A stretch of 64,000 nucleotides of DNA, from the NCBI RefSeq assembly GCF_051842935.1, contig NZ_JBPXRR010000001.1, forward strand, positions 434,001-498,000. The letters run 5' to 3'. Positions 1 through 9,063 of the stretch are shown piece after piece (within the stretch, counting starts at the first letter, position 1; each line of letters opens with the position of its first letter). The notes below the pieces were generated by a model that did no database searches, had not been told where the DNA came from, and saw nothing but the letters and a program-made list of their open reading frames with translations. This DNA is from Pseudalkalibacillus sp051842935. Lineage in GTDB: Bacteria > Bacillota > Bacilli > Bacillales > Fictibacillaceae. Both the position numbers and the translations under genes were made by a program.

Positions 1-819
1 TTTCTTACCTTCAACATTTTTCTTTTCGCCTTTTTGGAACTCGGAAGCGGAACCGAAATATTCTTTAACCAGCTTTCCGTCTATCGTCATCGTTTCACCA
101 GGAGATTCTTCATGACCCGCGAACAACGAACCGATCATCACCATCGAAGCTCCGAAACGGATCGATTTCGCAACATCTCCATGTGTACGGATTCCGCCGT
201 CAGCAATAATCGGTTTGCTTGCTGCCTTCGCACACCACCGAAGAGCTGCCAATTGCCATCCACCTGTACCAAAACCGGTTTTGATTTTGGTGATACAAAC
301 CTTCCCAGGTCCGATACCGACCTTGGTTGCATCAGCTCCGGCATTCTCCAACTCTCTTACCGCTTCAGGCGTACCAACGTTACCGGCAATCACAAAGCTT
401 CCAGGTAAATGGTATTTGATATGTTGGATCATCTCAATGACCGCAGTAGAATGACCATGAGCGATATCAATTGTGATGTATTCCGGCACCAACTGCTGCT
501 CCGCTAATTGACGGATGAAACTGTACTCTTCTTCCTTCACGCCGACACTGATGGAGGAGATCAAGCCGTGCTCTTTCATGTTTTTGATAAAATTTAAACG
601 CTTTTCAGGTTGGAAGCGGTGCATGATATAGAAGTATTGTTTTTCAGCAAGATAAACGGCGATCTTCTCGTCGATGATCGTTTGCATGTTCGCTGGAACG
701 ACAGGAAGCTTGAACGTATGCTCTCCTAAAGTAACGGTTGTATCACATTCTGAACGGCTATTAACCACACATTTTGCGGGAATTAACTGAATATCTTCAT
801 AATCAAATACATTATCCAA
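1..819 (-). CDS. guaC: GMP reductase, 3' end cut off by window edge
   Basis: Converts GMP to IMP with NADPH, a cytoplasmic purine-salvage step. The 273 visible codons start at a TTG (bases 817-819 on the minus strand) preceded by AGGGGTG; the first residues read LDNVFDYEDIQLIPAK, as in Bacillus GuaC. The IMPDH/GMPR signature with the catalytic Cys is present (GIGPGKVCITK), followed by the GGW motif and the phosphate-binding segments IADGGIR and MIGSLFAG. It matches GuaC rather than IMP dehydrogenase because there are no CBS domains and the N-terminus is short. The frame is open to base 1, so roughly the last 50 residues are missing. A PurBox-like pair lies upstream, which fits the known PurR control of guaC in Bacillus subtilis. 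Confidence 0.96.
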   Translation of the reverse strand, partial: MDNVFDYEDIQLIPAKCVVNSRSECDTTVTLGEHTFKLPVVPANMQTIIDEKIAVYLAEKQYFYIMHRFQPEKRLNFIKNMKEHGLISSISVGVKEEEYSFIRQLAEQQLVPEYITIDIAHGHSTAVIEMIQHIKYHLPGSFVIAGNVGTPEAVRELENAGADATKVGIGPGKVCITKIKTGFGTGGWQLAALRWCAKAASKPIIADGGIRTHGDVAKSIRFGASMVMIGSLFAGHEESPGETMTIDGKLVKEYFGSASEFQKGEKKNVEGKK

Positions 820-835
820 GATGAAACACCCCTAA

Positions 836-876
836 ACACGAATATTTATATTGTTAATTATAATAATTGTTCGTAC
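836..876 (-). promoter_or_regulatory. PurBox-like inverted pair upstream of guaC
   Basis: On the guaC strand the motif ACGAACAATT is followed about 18 bases later by AATATTCGTG, whose complement reads CACGAATATT. Two inverted CGAA-centred boxes at this spacing resemble the PurR operator, and guaC belongs to the PurR regulon in B. subtilis. The match is by eye and the flanks are simply AT-rich, so this is a candidate. Confidence 0.5.
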
Positions 877-1050
877 ATAGTCTAATGTAAATCATTATGA
901 AGAAGAAGTCAAAGGGACTTTTCGTTATTTGTAAAATATTTCTTGACCTGAGATCGGAAAGACGGTTACATAAAATAAAAAGGTTCATACGAACAGGAAT
1001 CGGACATTAAGGCACGACCATTTTTGTAAAAAAGGTAAGGGGCTGGCGGA

Positions 1051-1755
1051 ATGGAAATCAAACAAATATCAGAGCACATTTGGAGCTTGAAGACGTGGAT
1101 GATTGTGCCGATCCACGTATGGGTTGTAAAAGAAGAAGACGGGGTCACACTCGTTGATGCAGGTATCGGGATGATGGGGAAGGGAATTCTCAAATTCATC
1201 AATGGATTGGATGCTGGACCTTTGAAAAGGATTGTCCTGACGCACGGACATCCCGATCATGTCGGAGCATTGAAGTCAATATTAAAAGAAACCGAAGTCC
1301 CGGTATATGTGCACAGTAATGAAATTCCGTATATGGAAGGTAAAAAAGCGTATCCGGGACGAAAGAAACCTTCCGCAAATGTCTCCGAAAATCTCGCACA
1401 ACCATTGATGGAAGACGAAACAGGAAAGCTCAACAAAATCGGCAACCTGGAACCGTATTGGACGCCAGGGCACGCGCCAGGTCATGTTGTCTATTATCAA
1501 CCGGAAGATGGCGTGTTGCTCGCAGGTGATTTATTCACTTCGAAAAATGAGAAGCTCTATCGACCGATGCCGATGTTCACCTATGACATGGAGGAAGCGG
1601 TCCGGAGCAGCCAGATCGTCGGAGAACTGAAGCCAAAACGCCTCGAAGTCTGTCATGGAAAAGCGGTCCTGAATCCCGCAGACCACCTCGATCAATACAT
1701 CCAGGAAACAACGAAAACCTATTCAATCAAGGAAGAGAACGTGTTCAAAGGATAA
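1051..1755 (+). CDS. MBL-fold metallo-hydrolase
   Basis: Cytoplasmic metallo-beta-lactamase-fold hydrolase of 234 residues; the substrate cannot be told. The full metal-binding set is visible: HGHPDH gives H65, H67, D69 and H70, then H145 in APGHVVYY, D160 in LAGDLF and H202 in VCHGK. Such YflN-like proteins are common in Bacillaceae and hydrolyse varied thioesters, lactones or esters. The ATG at 1051 has AAGGGG 14 bases upstream. The gene stands alone and ends in a hairpin terminator. Confidence 0.9.
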   Translation: MEIKQISEHIWSLKTWMIVPIHVWVVKEEDGVTLVDAGIGMMGKGILKFINGLDAGPLKRIVLTHGHPDHVGALKSILKETEVPVYVHSNEIPYMEGKKAYPGRKKPSANVSENLAQPLMEDETGKLNKIGNLEPYWTPGHAPGHVVYYQPEDGVLLAGDLFTSKNEKLYRPMPMFTYDMEEAVRSSQIVGELKPKRLEVCHGKAVLNPADHLDQYIQETTKTYSIKEENVFKG

Positions 1756-1761
1756 GCATAC

Positions 1762-1798
1762 AAGACCAGGGTCTCAAACGAGAACGCTGGTCTTTTTC
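1762..1798 (+). terminator. Rho-independent terminator after the MBL hydrolase
   Basis: AAGACCAG (1762-1769) pairs with CTGGTCTT (1787-1794), followed by a T-rich run. Confidence 0.85.
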
Positions 1799-1867
1799 TA
1801 TTTTCCAAAATAATGAAACTTTTTCCCCGTTTCAATCGTAAACAGATACTGAAAGCAGGTGAACGAA

Positions 1868-3565
1868 ATGAAACGATGGATTCCAATTCTTATTTTCTTC
1901 TTGGTCATGTTATTGTTCCCGAACCAAGCATTTGCTGTGGAATATTCGATTACGGAAGCAAGGATCGATGCCTATCTGCAGGAAAACGGGGACGTACAAG
2001 TTGAGGAGACATTTACATATGCATTCGAAGGGAAGTTCAACGGCATCACAAGGGAAGTGATTCCGAAGAAAGGGTCCGAGATCAAAGCCTTCAAAGCCAC
2101 TGAAGATGGAAAAGCGTTGAAGGTGGAACGAGACGATCATTTTTACAAGATCCATCGGAAAGGGTCGGACGAAGTGGTCGAAGTGGATCTCACCTATACG
2201 ATTAAAAAAGGCGTCGAAGTCTATTCTGATGTCGCTCAGTTCTATTGGGCTTTTTACGATAGAAGTAATGAATCAACGTATGAAAACCTGTTGATCGCCA
2301 TACACCCTCCGAAAGATACCGAAGATGTGATTGCGTTCGGTTATGATGAAGCGTATGGAGATGAAGACATTCTGCCGAATGGAACGGTCTATTTTGACAT
2401 GGGTCGGGTACCGGACAATACGAACGGAGATATCCGGGTAGCTTATGATCAAGCTCTGTTTCCATCCGCGACTCCATTTTCCGATCAACCGATGAAAGAA
2501 GAGATTTTACAGGAGAAAGAGGATCTTCAGGCACAAGTCATAGCAAAAGCGGAACGACATAGGGCTCTCGACAGGACGGCAAGCATCGCCCTCCCGATTG
2601 TAGGTCTGTTAATCGTTTTAAACTATATAGGGTTATGGAAAGGTCATGCCAATCGGAAAAGGGAAGCCGAAAGGGAGATGGACCTTACCCGCAATGTACC
2701 GAAACAGAGGATGAGCCTATCGGCGACCATTGCTTACACCAATTATAAGCAACTTCCACCTGAAGCCATCTCTGCCGCTATGTTGGATCTCGTACGGAAA
2801 AAGTATGTGAAGCGCATTGCCGAAGACCGTTTCCAAATCATCCATAGGGAAGGTGCCTTGAAGCATGAACAAATCCTTATGGAATGGCTGTTTGATGTAA
2901 TCGGAGAAAACGGTGAATTCGGTTTCAATGATCTTAAACGCTATACACGACTAAAGATAAACCATGAAACTTATCGCAACTACAGTACGAAATGGCAGAA
3001 AGCCGTAAAAGAAGAAGTGAACGAGAACCAGCTCTATGAAAACAAGAAAGCATACCGTATATCAATCGGGTTATCCAGTATCATTTTTATGCCATTCATC
3101 TTCGGCTTCCATGGTTTGCTACTCTGGATGATTACAACAGTCCTTCTCGTCGGTGCAATCATCGTTTATGCGTTCTCGTACAATCCGAGAACGGAAAAAG
3201 GAGCCTTGATCCATTATGAATGGAAGGAGTTCAAGAAACGATTTGAAACCCTGAATGAAGAAGACTGGAGAACATGGTCAGATGACGATCAATTACGCGC
3301 CTATATCTACGGACTCGGTACGAAAACCAAATCAATCATTAAGAAGAATGAAAGGTTCTCCAAATCATTCTATCCACCAAGTACTAAAAATGCAGAGGAG
3401 GTAGCCTATTCCTCCACGGATGTCAGCAGCTTCATCATATTGGGAGCAGCATGCTCCAACAACTTCCAGGCAGCCAACCAATCCACTGGAGTCTCATTGG
3501 GAGCAAGTACAGCAGGATCTGGAGCAGGAGTTGGCGGTGGAGGAGGTGGATCCGGTGCATTCTGA
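1868..3565 (+). CDS. DUF2207 domain membrane protein
   Basis: Surface or membrane protein of 565 residues, function unknown. A signal peptide (MKRWIPILIF followed by a hydrophobic core ending near AFA) precedes an extracellular beta-rich DUF2207 region. There is a first transmembrane helix near residue 240, a cytoplasmic stretch, and two more helices around residues 400-435. The C-terminus is a Gly/Ser-rich tail ending in GGGGGGSGAF, typical of this family. I start at the ATG at 1868 because AGGTG ends six bases before it; an in-frame GTG at 1859 lies inside that ribosome binding site. No operon partner is evident. Confidence 0.88.
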   Translation: MKRWIPILIFFLVMLLFPNQAFAVEYSITEARIDAYLQENGDVQVEETFTYAFEGKFNGITREVIPKKGSEIKAFKATEDGKALKVERDDHFYKIHRKGSDEVVEVDLTYTIKKGVEVYSDVAQFYWAFYDRSNESTYENLLIAIHPPKDTEDVIAFGYDEAYGDEDILPNGTVYFDMGRVPDNTNGDIRVAYDQALFPSATPFSDQPMKEEILQEKEDLQAQVIAKAERHRALDRTASIALPIVGLLIVLNYIGLWKGHANRKREAEREMDLTRNVPKQRMSLSATIAYTNYKQLPPEAISAAMLDLVRKKYVKRIAEDRFQIIHREGALKHEQILMEWLFDVIGENGEFGFNDLKRYTRLKINHETYRNYSTKWQKAVKEEVNENQLYENKKAYRISIGLSSIIFMPFIFGFHGLLLWMITTVLLVGAIIVYAFSYNPRTEKGALIHYEWKEFKKRFETLNEEDWRTWSDDDQLRAYIYGLGTKTKSIIKKNERFSKSFYPPSTKNAEEVAYSSTDVSSFIILGAACSNNFQAANQSTGVSLGASTAGSGAGVGGGGGGSGAF

Positions 3566-3705
3566 TGTAACATTAAATTTATATTGAGGAAGCCTTTCAA
3601 TAAAGAAACGAGAGCTGAGTTGTTCAACATGACTGGGTAACTCTGTCTATAAACCATTTTCTGCTATTATTAAAGTGATTACCTTTTAAGTTGGTGAGAA
3701 ATTAT

Positions 3706-4572
3706 ATGAATGAAAAAACTTTAAAAGATAAAATAGGAAATTTGAGTATATGGACTAAGGGTGACCAAAGAGCACCTCATAAACCATTATTATTACTGTA
3801 TGCTCTTGCCAAATATCAAAGAGATAAGATTCGGGACTTACCGTATATTGAGGTTAAAGATAAGTTAAAAAAGTTACTATCTGAGTTCGGACCTCACCGA
3901 CATTCGTATCATCCTGAGCATCCTTTTGTAAGGTTAACCAATGATGGTATATGGTCTTTAAATAAACAAGTTGGAAGGGACAATATCAAAAATAACTACC
4001 TTGTCCAAAATGAATTGGTTGGTGGATTCAACGATGAAGTGTGTCAATTGTTAAACAGGAATCCCAATATTATAGAAGAATTAGCCGACTTGATACTTCA
4101 TAAACATTTCCCGCAAAGTATACATGAAGATATTCTATTGGCAGTTGGATTGGAAATAAGGATAAAGAAAAGTAAAACTAGAGATCCATTGTTTAGAAAT
4201 AAAATATTAAGAGCTTACGAGTATAGTTGTGCTGTGTGTGGATTTAATATCCGATTAGGAAATAACCTGGTTGCCATAGAAGCTGCGCATATCAAGTGGT
4301 TTCAATTGGGTGGACCGGATACTGAACAAAACGGCATAGCCTTATGTTCACTACATCATAAGTTATTTGATAGAGGAGTTTTCACACTGACAAATAAGAG
4401 GCAATTAATTGTATCAGAAGAAGCACATGGTACGAAAGGATTTAGAGAATGGCTTATGAATTATCATGGAAATTATTTAAAGAGTCCAATAAACAATTCC
4501 TACTCCCCAAATGAGGCATATCTTAACTGGCATTTTAGAGAGGTTTTCCGAGGAGAAGCCAGACCTTTTTAA
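3706..4572 (+). CDS. SBD-HNH restriction endonuclease (type IV-like, phosphorothioate DNA-binding family)
   Basis: Predicted modification-dependent nuclease of 288 residues. The N-terminal half carries the hallmarks of the ScoMcrA-type sulfur-binding domain: APHKPLLLLYAL near residue 20, then LSEFGPHR, HPEHPFVRLTNDGIW, and later HFPQSIHEDILLAVGL. The C-terminal half is an HNH domain with CAVCG near residue 175, an AAHI motif and LCSLHHKLFDRG. Family knowledge says SBD modules bind phosphorothioated DNA and the HNH domain cleaves nearby. No dnd or ssp modification genes are in the window, which fits restriction of foreign modified DNA. The ATG at 3706 is preceded by GGTGAG; an in-frame TTG at 3691 is less likely. 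First gene of the AT-rich island, 12 bases before the HEPN-like gene. Confidence 0.85.
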   Translation: MNEKTLKDKIGNLSIWTKGDQRAPHKPLLLLYALAKYQRDKIRDLPYIEVKDKLKKLLSEFGPHRHSYHPEHPFVRLTNDGIWSLNKQVGRDNIKNNYLVQNELVGGFNDEVCQLLNRNPNIIEELADLILHKHFPQSIHEDILLAVGLEIRIKKSKTRDPLFRNKILRAYEYSCAVCGFNIRLGNNLVAIEAAHIKWFQLGGPDTEQNGIALCSLHHKLFDRGVFTLTNKRQLIVSEEAHGTKGFREWLMNYHGNYLKSPINNSYSPNEAYLNWHFREVFRGEARPF

Positions 4573-4584
4573 AGGAGGTTAATT

Positions 4585-4950
4585 ATGAACGAATTAAACC
4601 ATATGAAGGAAGCGTATGGTTTTTTGTATAAGATTGAGAACACACTTAGAAAATACATATCTAAAGAATTACAGTTGGTTTATGGTGAGAACTGGTACGA
4701 AGCTTCATATAAATTTTATTTAAGAAGGCAACCTAATAAATCATTTGTAAATTTACAATTTCATGAATTAATAAGTTTCTTTAAAAGTTGCCGTATTTTT
4801 ATCAACAGCCTTCCTAGGAGTTTATTTTCAAATCTCTATTATTTATGTCCAATCAGAAACAAAATAGCTCATTGCGTTGTGCTTGATGAAACAGAGTTCA
4901 AAATTTTGAGAAACACATATAACCAACTTCTTGAGACTATACAGATATAA
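4585..4950 (+). CDS. HEPN-like small protein (possible RNase)
   Basis: A 121-residue, alpha-helical, Tyr/Arg-rich protein. Near its C-terminus the motif RNKIAH matches the R-X4-H signature of HEPN domains, which often act as metal-independent RNases in toxin-antitoxin and abortive-infection systems. Family placement rests on that motif, the size and the all-helical composition, so it is tentative. AAAGGAGG lies just upstream of the ATG at 4585. It follows the SBD-HNH gene by 12 bases and is probably co-transcribed with it. No antitoxin-like partner is adjacent, so the downstream ATPase or the nuclease may control it (inference). Confidence 0.6.
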   Translation: MNELNHMKEAYGFLYKIENTLRKYISKELQLVYGENWYEASYKFYLRRQPNKSFVNLQFHELISFFKSCRIFINSLPRSLFSNLYYLCPIRNKIAHCVVLDETEFKILRNTYNQLLETIQI

Positions 4951-5042
4951 CAATAGTAATTAATAGTAAACCCAAACCCTATATTTAACTATTATGGTAA
5001 GTTATACTTATATATAAGAACTAGTAGAAAGGGTTTATGTAA

Positions 5043-6404
5043 ATGGATAATAAAGTAATGATTGTTCCTTCTGCCTCAAGACTTACCGAGTCATTAAGAG
5101 ATATAGGATATGATATACCAACATCTATTGCAGATCTAGTAGATAATAGCATTGAAGCAAAAGCAACCGAAATATGGATAGATGTCGAATACATTGGTAT
5201 CCACTCGTATATTTCGATATCTGATAATGGCGTTGGCATGAGTGCAAATGAGATAGATGAAGCCCTTCGTTATGGAAGCAATAGTAATTATAATGAAAAA
5301 AGTTTAGGGAAATTTGGGTTAGGTCTTAAGACAGCCTCATTAAGTCATTGTAAAAAAATCACTATTGCTAGTAAAAACCAATATGAAGAAATTAATACAC
5401 TATGTTGGGATTTAGATCATATAAACAAAAGTGACAAGTGGGAAGCTCTAAAATTAAGTGAGAATGAGTTTAACGAGATTATTTTAGAAAGGTTAAACAG
5501 TAACAATGGAACAGTAGTAGTTTGGGAGAATTTAGATAGAATTCTATATAAAGACGAAGATAGTATTCTCACACAAAGGGAATTTGCGGGAATTTGTAGA
5601 CAAATTGAAGAGCATATAGGGATGGTATTTCATAGATTTATTTCAGGTACAAATGTTCCAAAGGTTAACATCTATATAAATGGGAATTTAATTCAAGCAT
5701 GGGATCCTTTTGTAGTGGATGAACCCTGTACAAAAGCTATAGATACTTCAATATTGAAATTTAAAGACAGCTCTAACTCTGAAATAAATGTTAAAGTTAG
5801 ACCCTATATCCTCCCGCATGAATCTCAATTTTCATCTAAGCAAGCCCATGCTAAGGCTGCTGGACCTAAAAAATGGAATAGGCAGCAAGGATTATATATC
5901 TATAGAAATAATAGATTGATACAAAGTGGAGGTTGGAATAGGCTAAGAGCTGCTGACGAGCATACAAAACTTGCCCGTTTGGCAATAGATTTTGACTCAA
6001 GAGCTGATAATGCATTTCAGATAAATATTTCAAAAATGAAAGTGAAAATTCCTAATGTTATTCGAGGGGAATTATTAGAAATTGCAAAAAAAGTGAGTGC
6101 GAAAGCAAATGAAGTCTATCGTAATAAGGGTGATTCAAAGAGACCTCCTCAAAAAGCAAAGCTGCCTCCCAAAAAACATCCAAGAAAAGAACCTGGATTA
6201 GAAATAAAGACTAAACCCAAAAAAAACTCTTCAACCCAGATTCTACATAGCAATAAAGATTTGGATAATACAATAATAAAGATTCTAGACATTATTAAAC
6301 AAGAGCTAAGTGAAGAAGAATATTTACTAAATAAAATTTTAAGTAGGCTTTCAAATATTGATGAGATTAAAAAGCTACAAGAAAGGGGCAAAAATAATGA
6401 ATAG
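5043..6404 (+). CDS. MORC/MutL-type GHKL ATPase of a restriction-like system
   Basis: ATP-binding protein of 453 residues. The Bergerat fold is clear: DLVDNSIEA near 31-39, DNGVGM at 61-66, and GKFGLGLKTAS at 89-99. An S5-like second half follows, and the C-terminus is Lys/Pro-rich (about 365-395) with a helical tail. This arrangement resembles prokaryotic MORC-like ATPases found with Z1 helicases, which are proposed to act as ATP-driven DNA clamps. Its end overlaps the start of the Z1 gene by eight bases, so the two are translationally coupled. A 92-base gap separates it from the HEPN-like gene and may hold a promoter. The ATG at 5043 follows GAAAGGG. Confidence 0.88.
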   Translation: MDNKVMIVPSASRLTESLRDIGYDIPTSIADLVDNSIEAKATEIWIDVEYIGIHSYISISDNGVGMSANEIDEALRYGSNSNYNEKSLGKFGLGLKTASLSHCKKITIASKNQYEEINTLCWDLDHINKSDKWEALKLSENEFNEIILERLNSNNGTVVVWENLDRILYKDEDSILTQREFAGICRQIEEHIGMVFHRFISGTNVPKVNIYINGNLIQAWDPFVVDEPCTKAIDTSILKFKDSSNSEINVKVRPYILPHESQFSSKQAHAKAAGPKKWNRQQGLYIYRNNRLIQSGGWNRLRAADEHTKLARLAIDFDSRADNAFQINISKMKVKIPNVIRGELLEIAKKVSAKANEVYRNKGDSKRPPQKAKLPPKKHPRKEPGLEIKTKPKKNSSTQILHSNKDLDNTIIKILDIIKQELSEEEYLLNKILSRLSNIDEIKKLQERGKNNE

Positions 6405-9063
6405 TCTTATAGAATCATATCTCAGAATTGTAAATGTTCTAATAGACACTACAAATTGTTCTATAGAAGAAGCAATAATTAATCCTGCTATTCCTGAAGA
6501 ATATAGGGAACAAATTAAAAAAGAGTATTACAAAGATAATTATATTACTATAAGGGACCCAAGTGTGGTAACTGATCCAAATAGAGAAAGTAAACAATGG
6601 TTACCATACATTGATAGAAATAGTTGGTATTACTGGCCAAGGTTAAGAAATTATTTGATAGATAGTAAAGGTTGGTCTAATGAAACAGTAAGATCTATTG
6701 ATGACGCTACTGATAAAATTTTAGGTGCAATGGACAATCCGTCATCTAACGAAGAATTTGATACTAAAGGTTTAGTAGTTGGATATGTCCAAAGTGGTAA
6801 GACAGCTAACTATACTGCTCTTATTTCTAAAGCAGTTGATACAGGATACAAAATAATTATAGTCCTAGCTGGTATGCAGAATTCATTAAGATACCAAACC
6901 CAAACGAGATTAGATAAAGAACTTGTAGGTATATCTAATGGAAGGCAAGTCGGAGTAAAAAGACCATCTCCAGAAAAAGAATGGCAGACTTTCACAAAAG
7001 CAGACCTGCATAATGGTGACTTTAATCCAGGAAATTCGTCGGCCGGCTTAAGCGGAAATAATCCTGTATTATTAGTAGTTAAGAAAAATGGAACAGTGTT
7101 AAGAAGATTATTATCATGGTTAGAACAAAGTCATGAGGATACAAGGCGTACAGTCCCTTGCTTAATAATAGACGATGAAGCCGATCAAGCTTCTATTAAC
7201 ACAGGTGGAAACAAACCTATTGACATTGATCCTGATTATGAAGATAACGAAGACTCGCCAAGCACAATTAATGATCTTATTAGAAAGTTATTAAATATGT
7301 TTACTAAAAAAGCTTATATAGCATATACTGCAACACCATTTGCGAATGTATTGATTGATCATGAAGCTGTTGATGTTAACGCGGGTCATGATTTGTATCC
7401 CAAATCATTTATTGTTGCTCTACCAAAACCAAACAATTATTTAGGTGCAACAGAAATATTTGGCTCATCAGATAATCCAGATGATCGATTAAATGTTATC
7501 GTGCATGTTCCCAAGAATGAAATTAAGGATCTAGTTCCTCAACATCGTAATGAAGTTGAGTCCTTTCAACCGAACATACCGGAGAGCTTGAAAGAAGCAA
7601 TTATAGATTTTATTTTGGCAGGTGCAGCTAGACACCAAAGAGAAAGTGCCAATGTTCCAACTTCAATGCTTATTCATACAAGTTATAGGACTCTTATTCA
7701 AGAGAGACTTACCACTTTGATAGTAAAATATTTCAGTGAGTTAAGGGATGATTGGCGATATTTTCGCGAACAAGGTTTAAGAAGTAAATTTGAAAAAATT
7801 TGGAATGAAAAATTCAGGCCTTTAACTCGCTCTATTAATGTAAATGAAGATAAAAGCTTTTATGAAATTGAGTCACATATATCAACTTTTTTTGAAAAAG
7901 TTGACATTATACAATTACATAGTGAATCTGAAGATCAAATCAATTATGAAACTGATCCGAATCAATGTGTGATAGTTATAGGTGGTAACAGATTATCGAG
8001 GGGGTTAACAATTGAAGGTTTGTTAGTAAGTTACTTTGTTAGATCCTCAGCTACTTATGATACGCTAATGCAAATGGGAAGATGGTTTGGATATCGTAGA
8101 GATTATGCAGATTTAACTAGAATATACACAACTGCAATATTGGATAAGTGGTTTAGAGATTTAGCAACAGTTGAAGAGGAATTACACAGAGAAATAGCAA
8201 GATATCAACGTGAGAAATTGACACCTCTAGAAGTGGGTATAAAAATAAGACAACATTCTTCAATGTTAGTTACTAGCCCTTTAAAAATGAAAGCTTCACA
8301 GATCTTGAATATATCTTATGAAAATCAATTACTACAAACAATTACGTTCCCACTTAATAATAAAATTTGGCTTGATTCTAATCTTCAAATTACTAAAGGT
8401 TTTATCAAATCATTAGGGGTTCCGCTCCTAAATTCTTCTAAAAACAAACCTGTATGGAAACTGAATGAACCTTCTTTAATCTTAGACTTTCTTGCTGAAT
8501 ATAAGACGGATCCTTTTGCAACTAGGGTTAGATGTGAAAAGCTAAGAGAATATATAATAAAACAAAATAATTATCAAGAGCTAAATAAATGGACCGTAAG
8601 CATTATTGGAAGATCGAAACATAATGAAGAATTAGGTAAAATAGACTTTGGTATAACTGGAAGAGATGGAATAAATCTGATAGAAAGAACAAAAATAAAA
8701 GAAACTAATTCCTTAAAGGCAATTGTATCCCAAGATGATCAAGAAATAGGATTAAATGATAGTCAGCTTGCACTGGCAATGGAAATGTCTGAAAATGATA
8801 ATAATTTATCTTATGTTGAAGCGTTGAGGCATGTTAGAGATAGTGATGAAGGATTATTACTAATTTATCCAATAAGTAAATACTCAGGTTACAAATTGAG
8901 GTATAACAATAATGAAGATTCAAATAACCGAGAACCGCTATTTGAGGACTTTGATCAAGGTCAGCACATAATTGGAATGGCATTAGTATTTCCTAAATCT
9001 AATACTGCAGCTACGGTACAATATGTGGTTGGTTCAGTGGGGGCATTATCCAATGAAAATTGA
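6397..9063 (+). CDS. Z1 domain-containing protein (helicase-like ATPase)
   Basis: Large 888-residue ATPase. The P-loop GYVQSGKT is at 129-136, the Walker B CLIIDDEAD ends at about 263, and the Z1 core motifs GGNRLSRGLTIEG (about 529-541) and QMGRWFGYR (about 558-566) are intact. Z1 proteins are superfamily II-like ATPases regularly encoded with MORC-type ATPases, PD-(D/E)XK nucleases and cytosine methyltransferases. The role inferred here is DNA translocation or remodelling on invading DNA. The ATG at 6397 has AAAGGGG eight bases upstream. The gene overlaps its upstream neighbour by eight bases and its downstream neighbour by 11, so it sits in one tightly coupled operon. Confidence 0.93.
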   Translation: MNSLIESYLRIVNVLIDTTNCSIEEAIINPAIPEEYREQIKKEYYKDNYITIRDPSVVTDPNRESKQWLPYIDRNSWYYWPRLRNYLIDSKGWSNETVRSIDDATDKILGAMDNPSSNEEFDTKGLVVGYVQSGKTANYTALISKAVDTGYKIIIVLAGMQNSLRYQTQTRLDKELVGISNGRQVGVKRPSPEKEWQTFTKADLHNGDFNPGNSSAGLSGNNPVLLVVKKNGTVLRRLLSWLEQSHEDTRRTVPCLIIDDEADQASINTGGNKPIDIDPDYEDNEDSPSTINDLIRKLLNMFTKKAYIAYTATPFANVLIDHEAVDVNAGHDLYPKSFIVALPKPNNYLGATEIFGSSDNPDDRLNVIVHVPKNEIKDLVPQHRNEVESFQPNIPESLKEAIIDFILAGAARHQRESANVPTSMLIHTSYRTLIQERLTTLIVKYFSELRDDWRYFREQGLRSKFEKIWNEKFRPLTRSINVNEDKSFYEIESHISTFFEKVDIIQLHSESEDQINYETDPNQCVIVIGGNRLSRGLTIEGLLVSYFVRSSATYDTLMQMGRWFGYRRDYADLTRIYTTAILDKWFRDLATVEEELHREIARYQREKLTPLEVGIKIRQHSSMLVTSPLKMKASQILNISYENQLLQTITFPLNNKIWLDSNLQITKGFIKSLGVPLLNSSKNKPVWKLNEPSLILDFLAEYKTDPFATRVRCEKLREYIIKQNNYQELNKWTVSIIGRSKHNEELGKIDFGITGRDGINLIERTKIKETNSLKAIVSQDDQEIGLNDSQLALAMEMSENDNNLSYVEALRHVRDSDEGLLLIYPISKYSGYKLRYNNNEDSNNREPLFEDFDQGQHIIGMALVFPKSNTAATVQYVVGSVGALSNEN

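Noticed and set aside
3566..3705. Search for an attachment site or integrase remnant at the left border of the AT-rich island
   Set aside because: No tRNA, direct repeat pair or recombinase could be recognised at either border (3566-3705 or 13286-13456).
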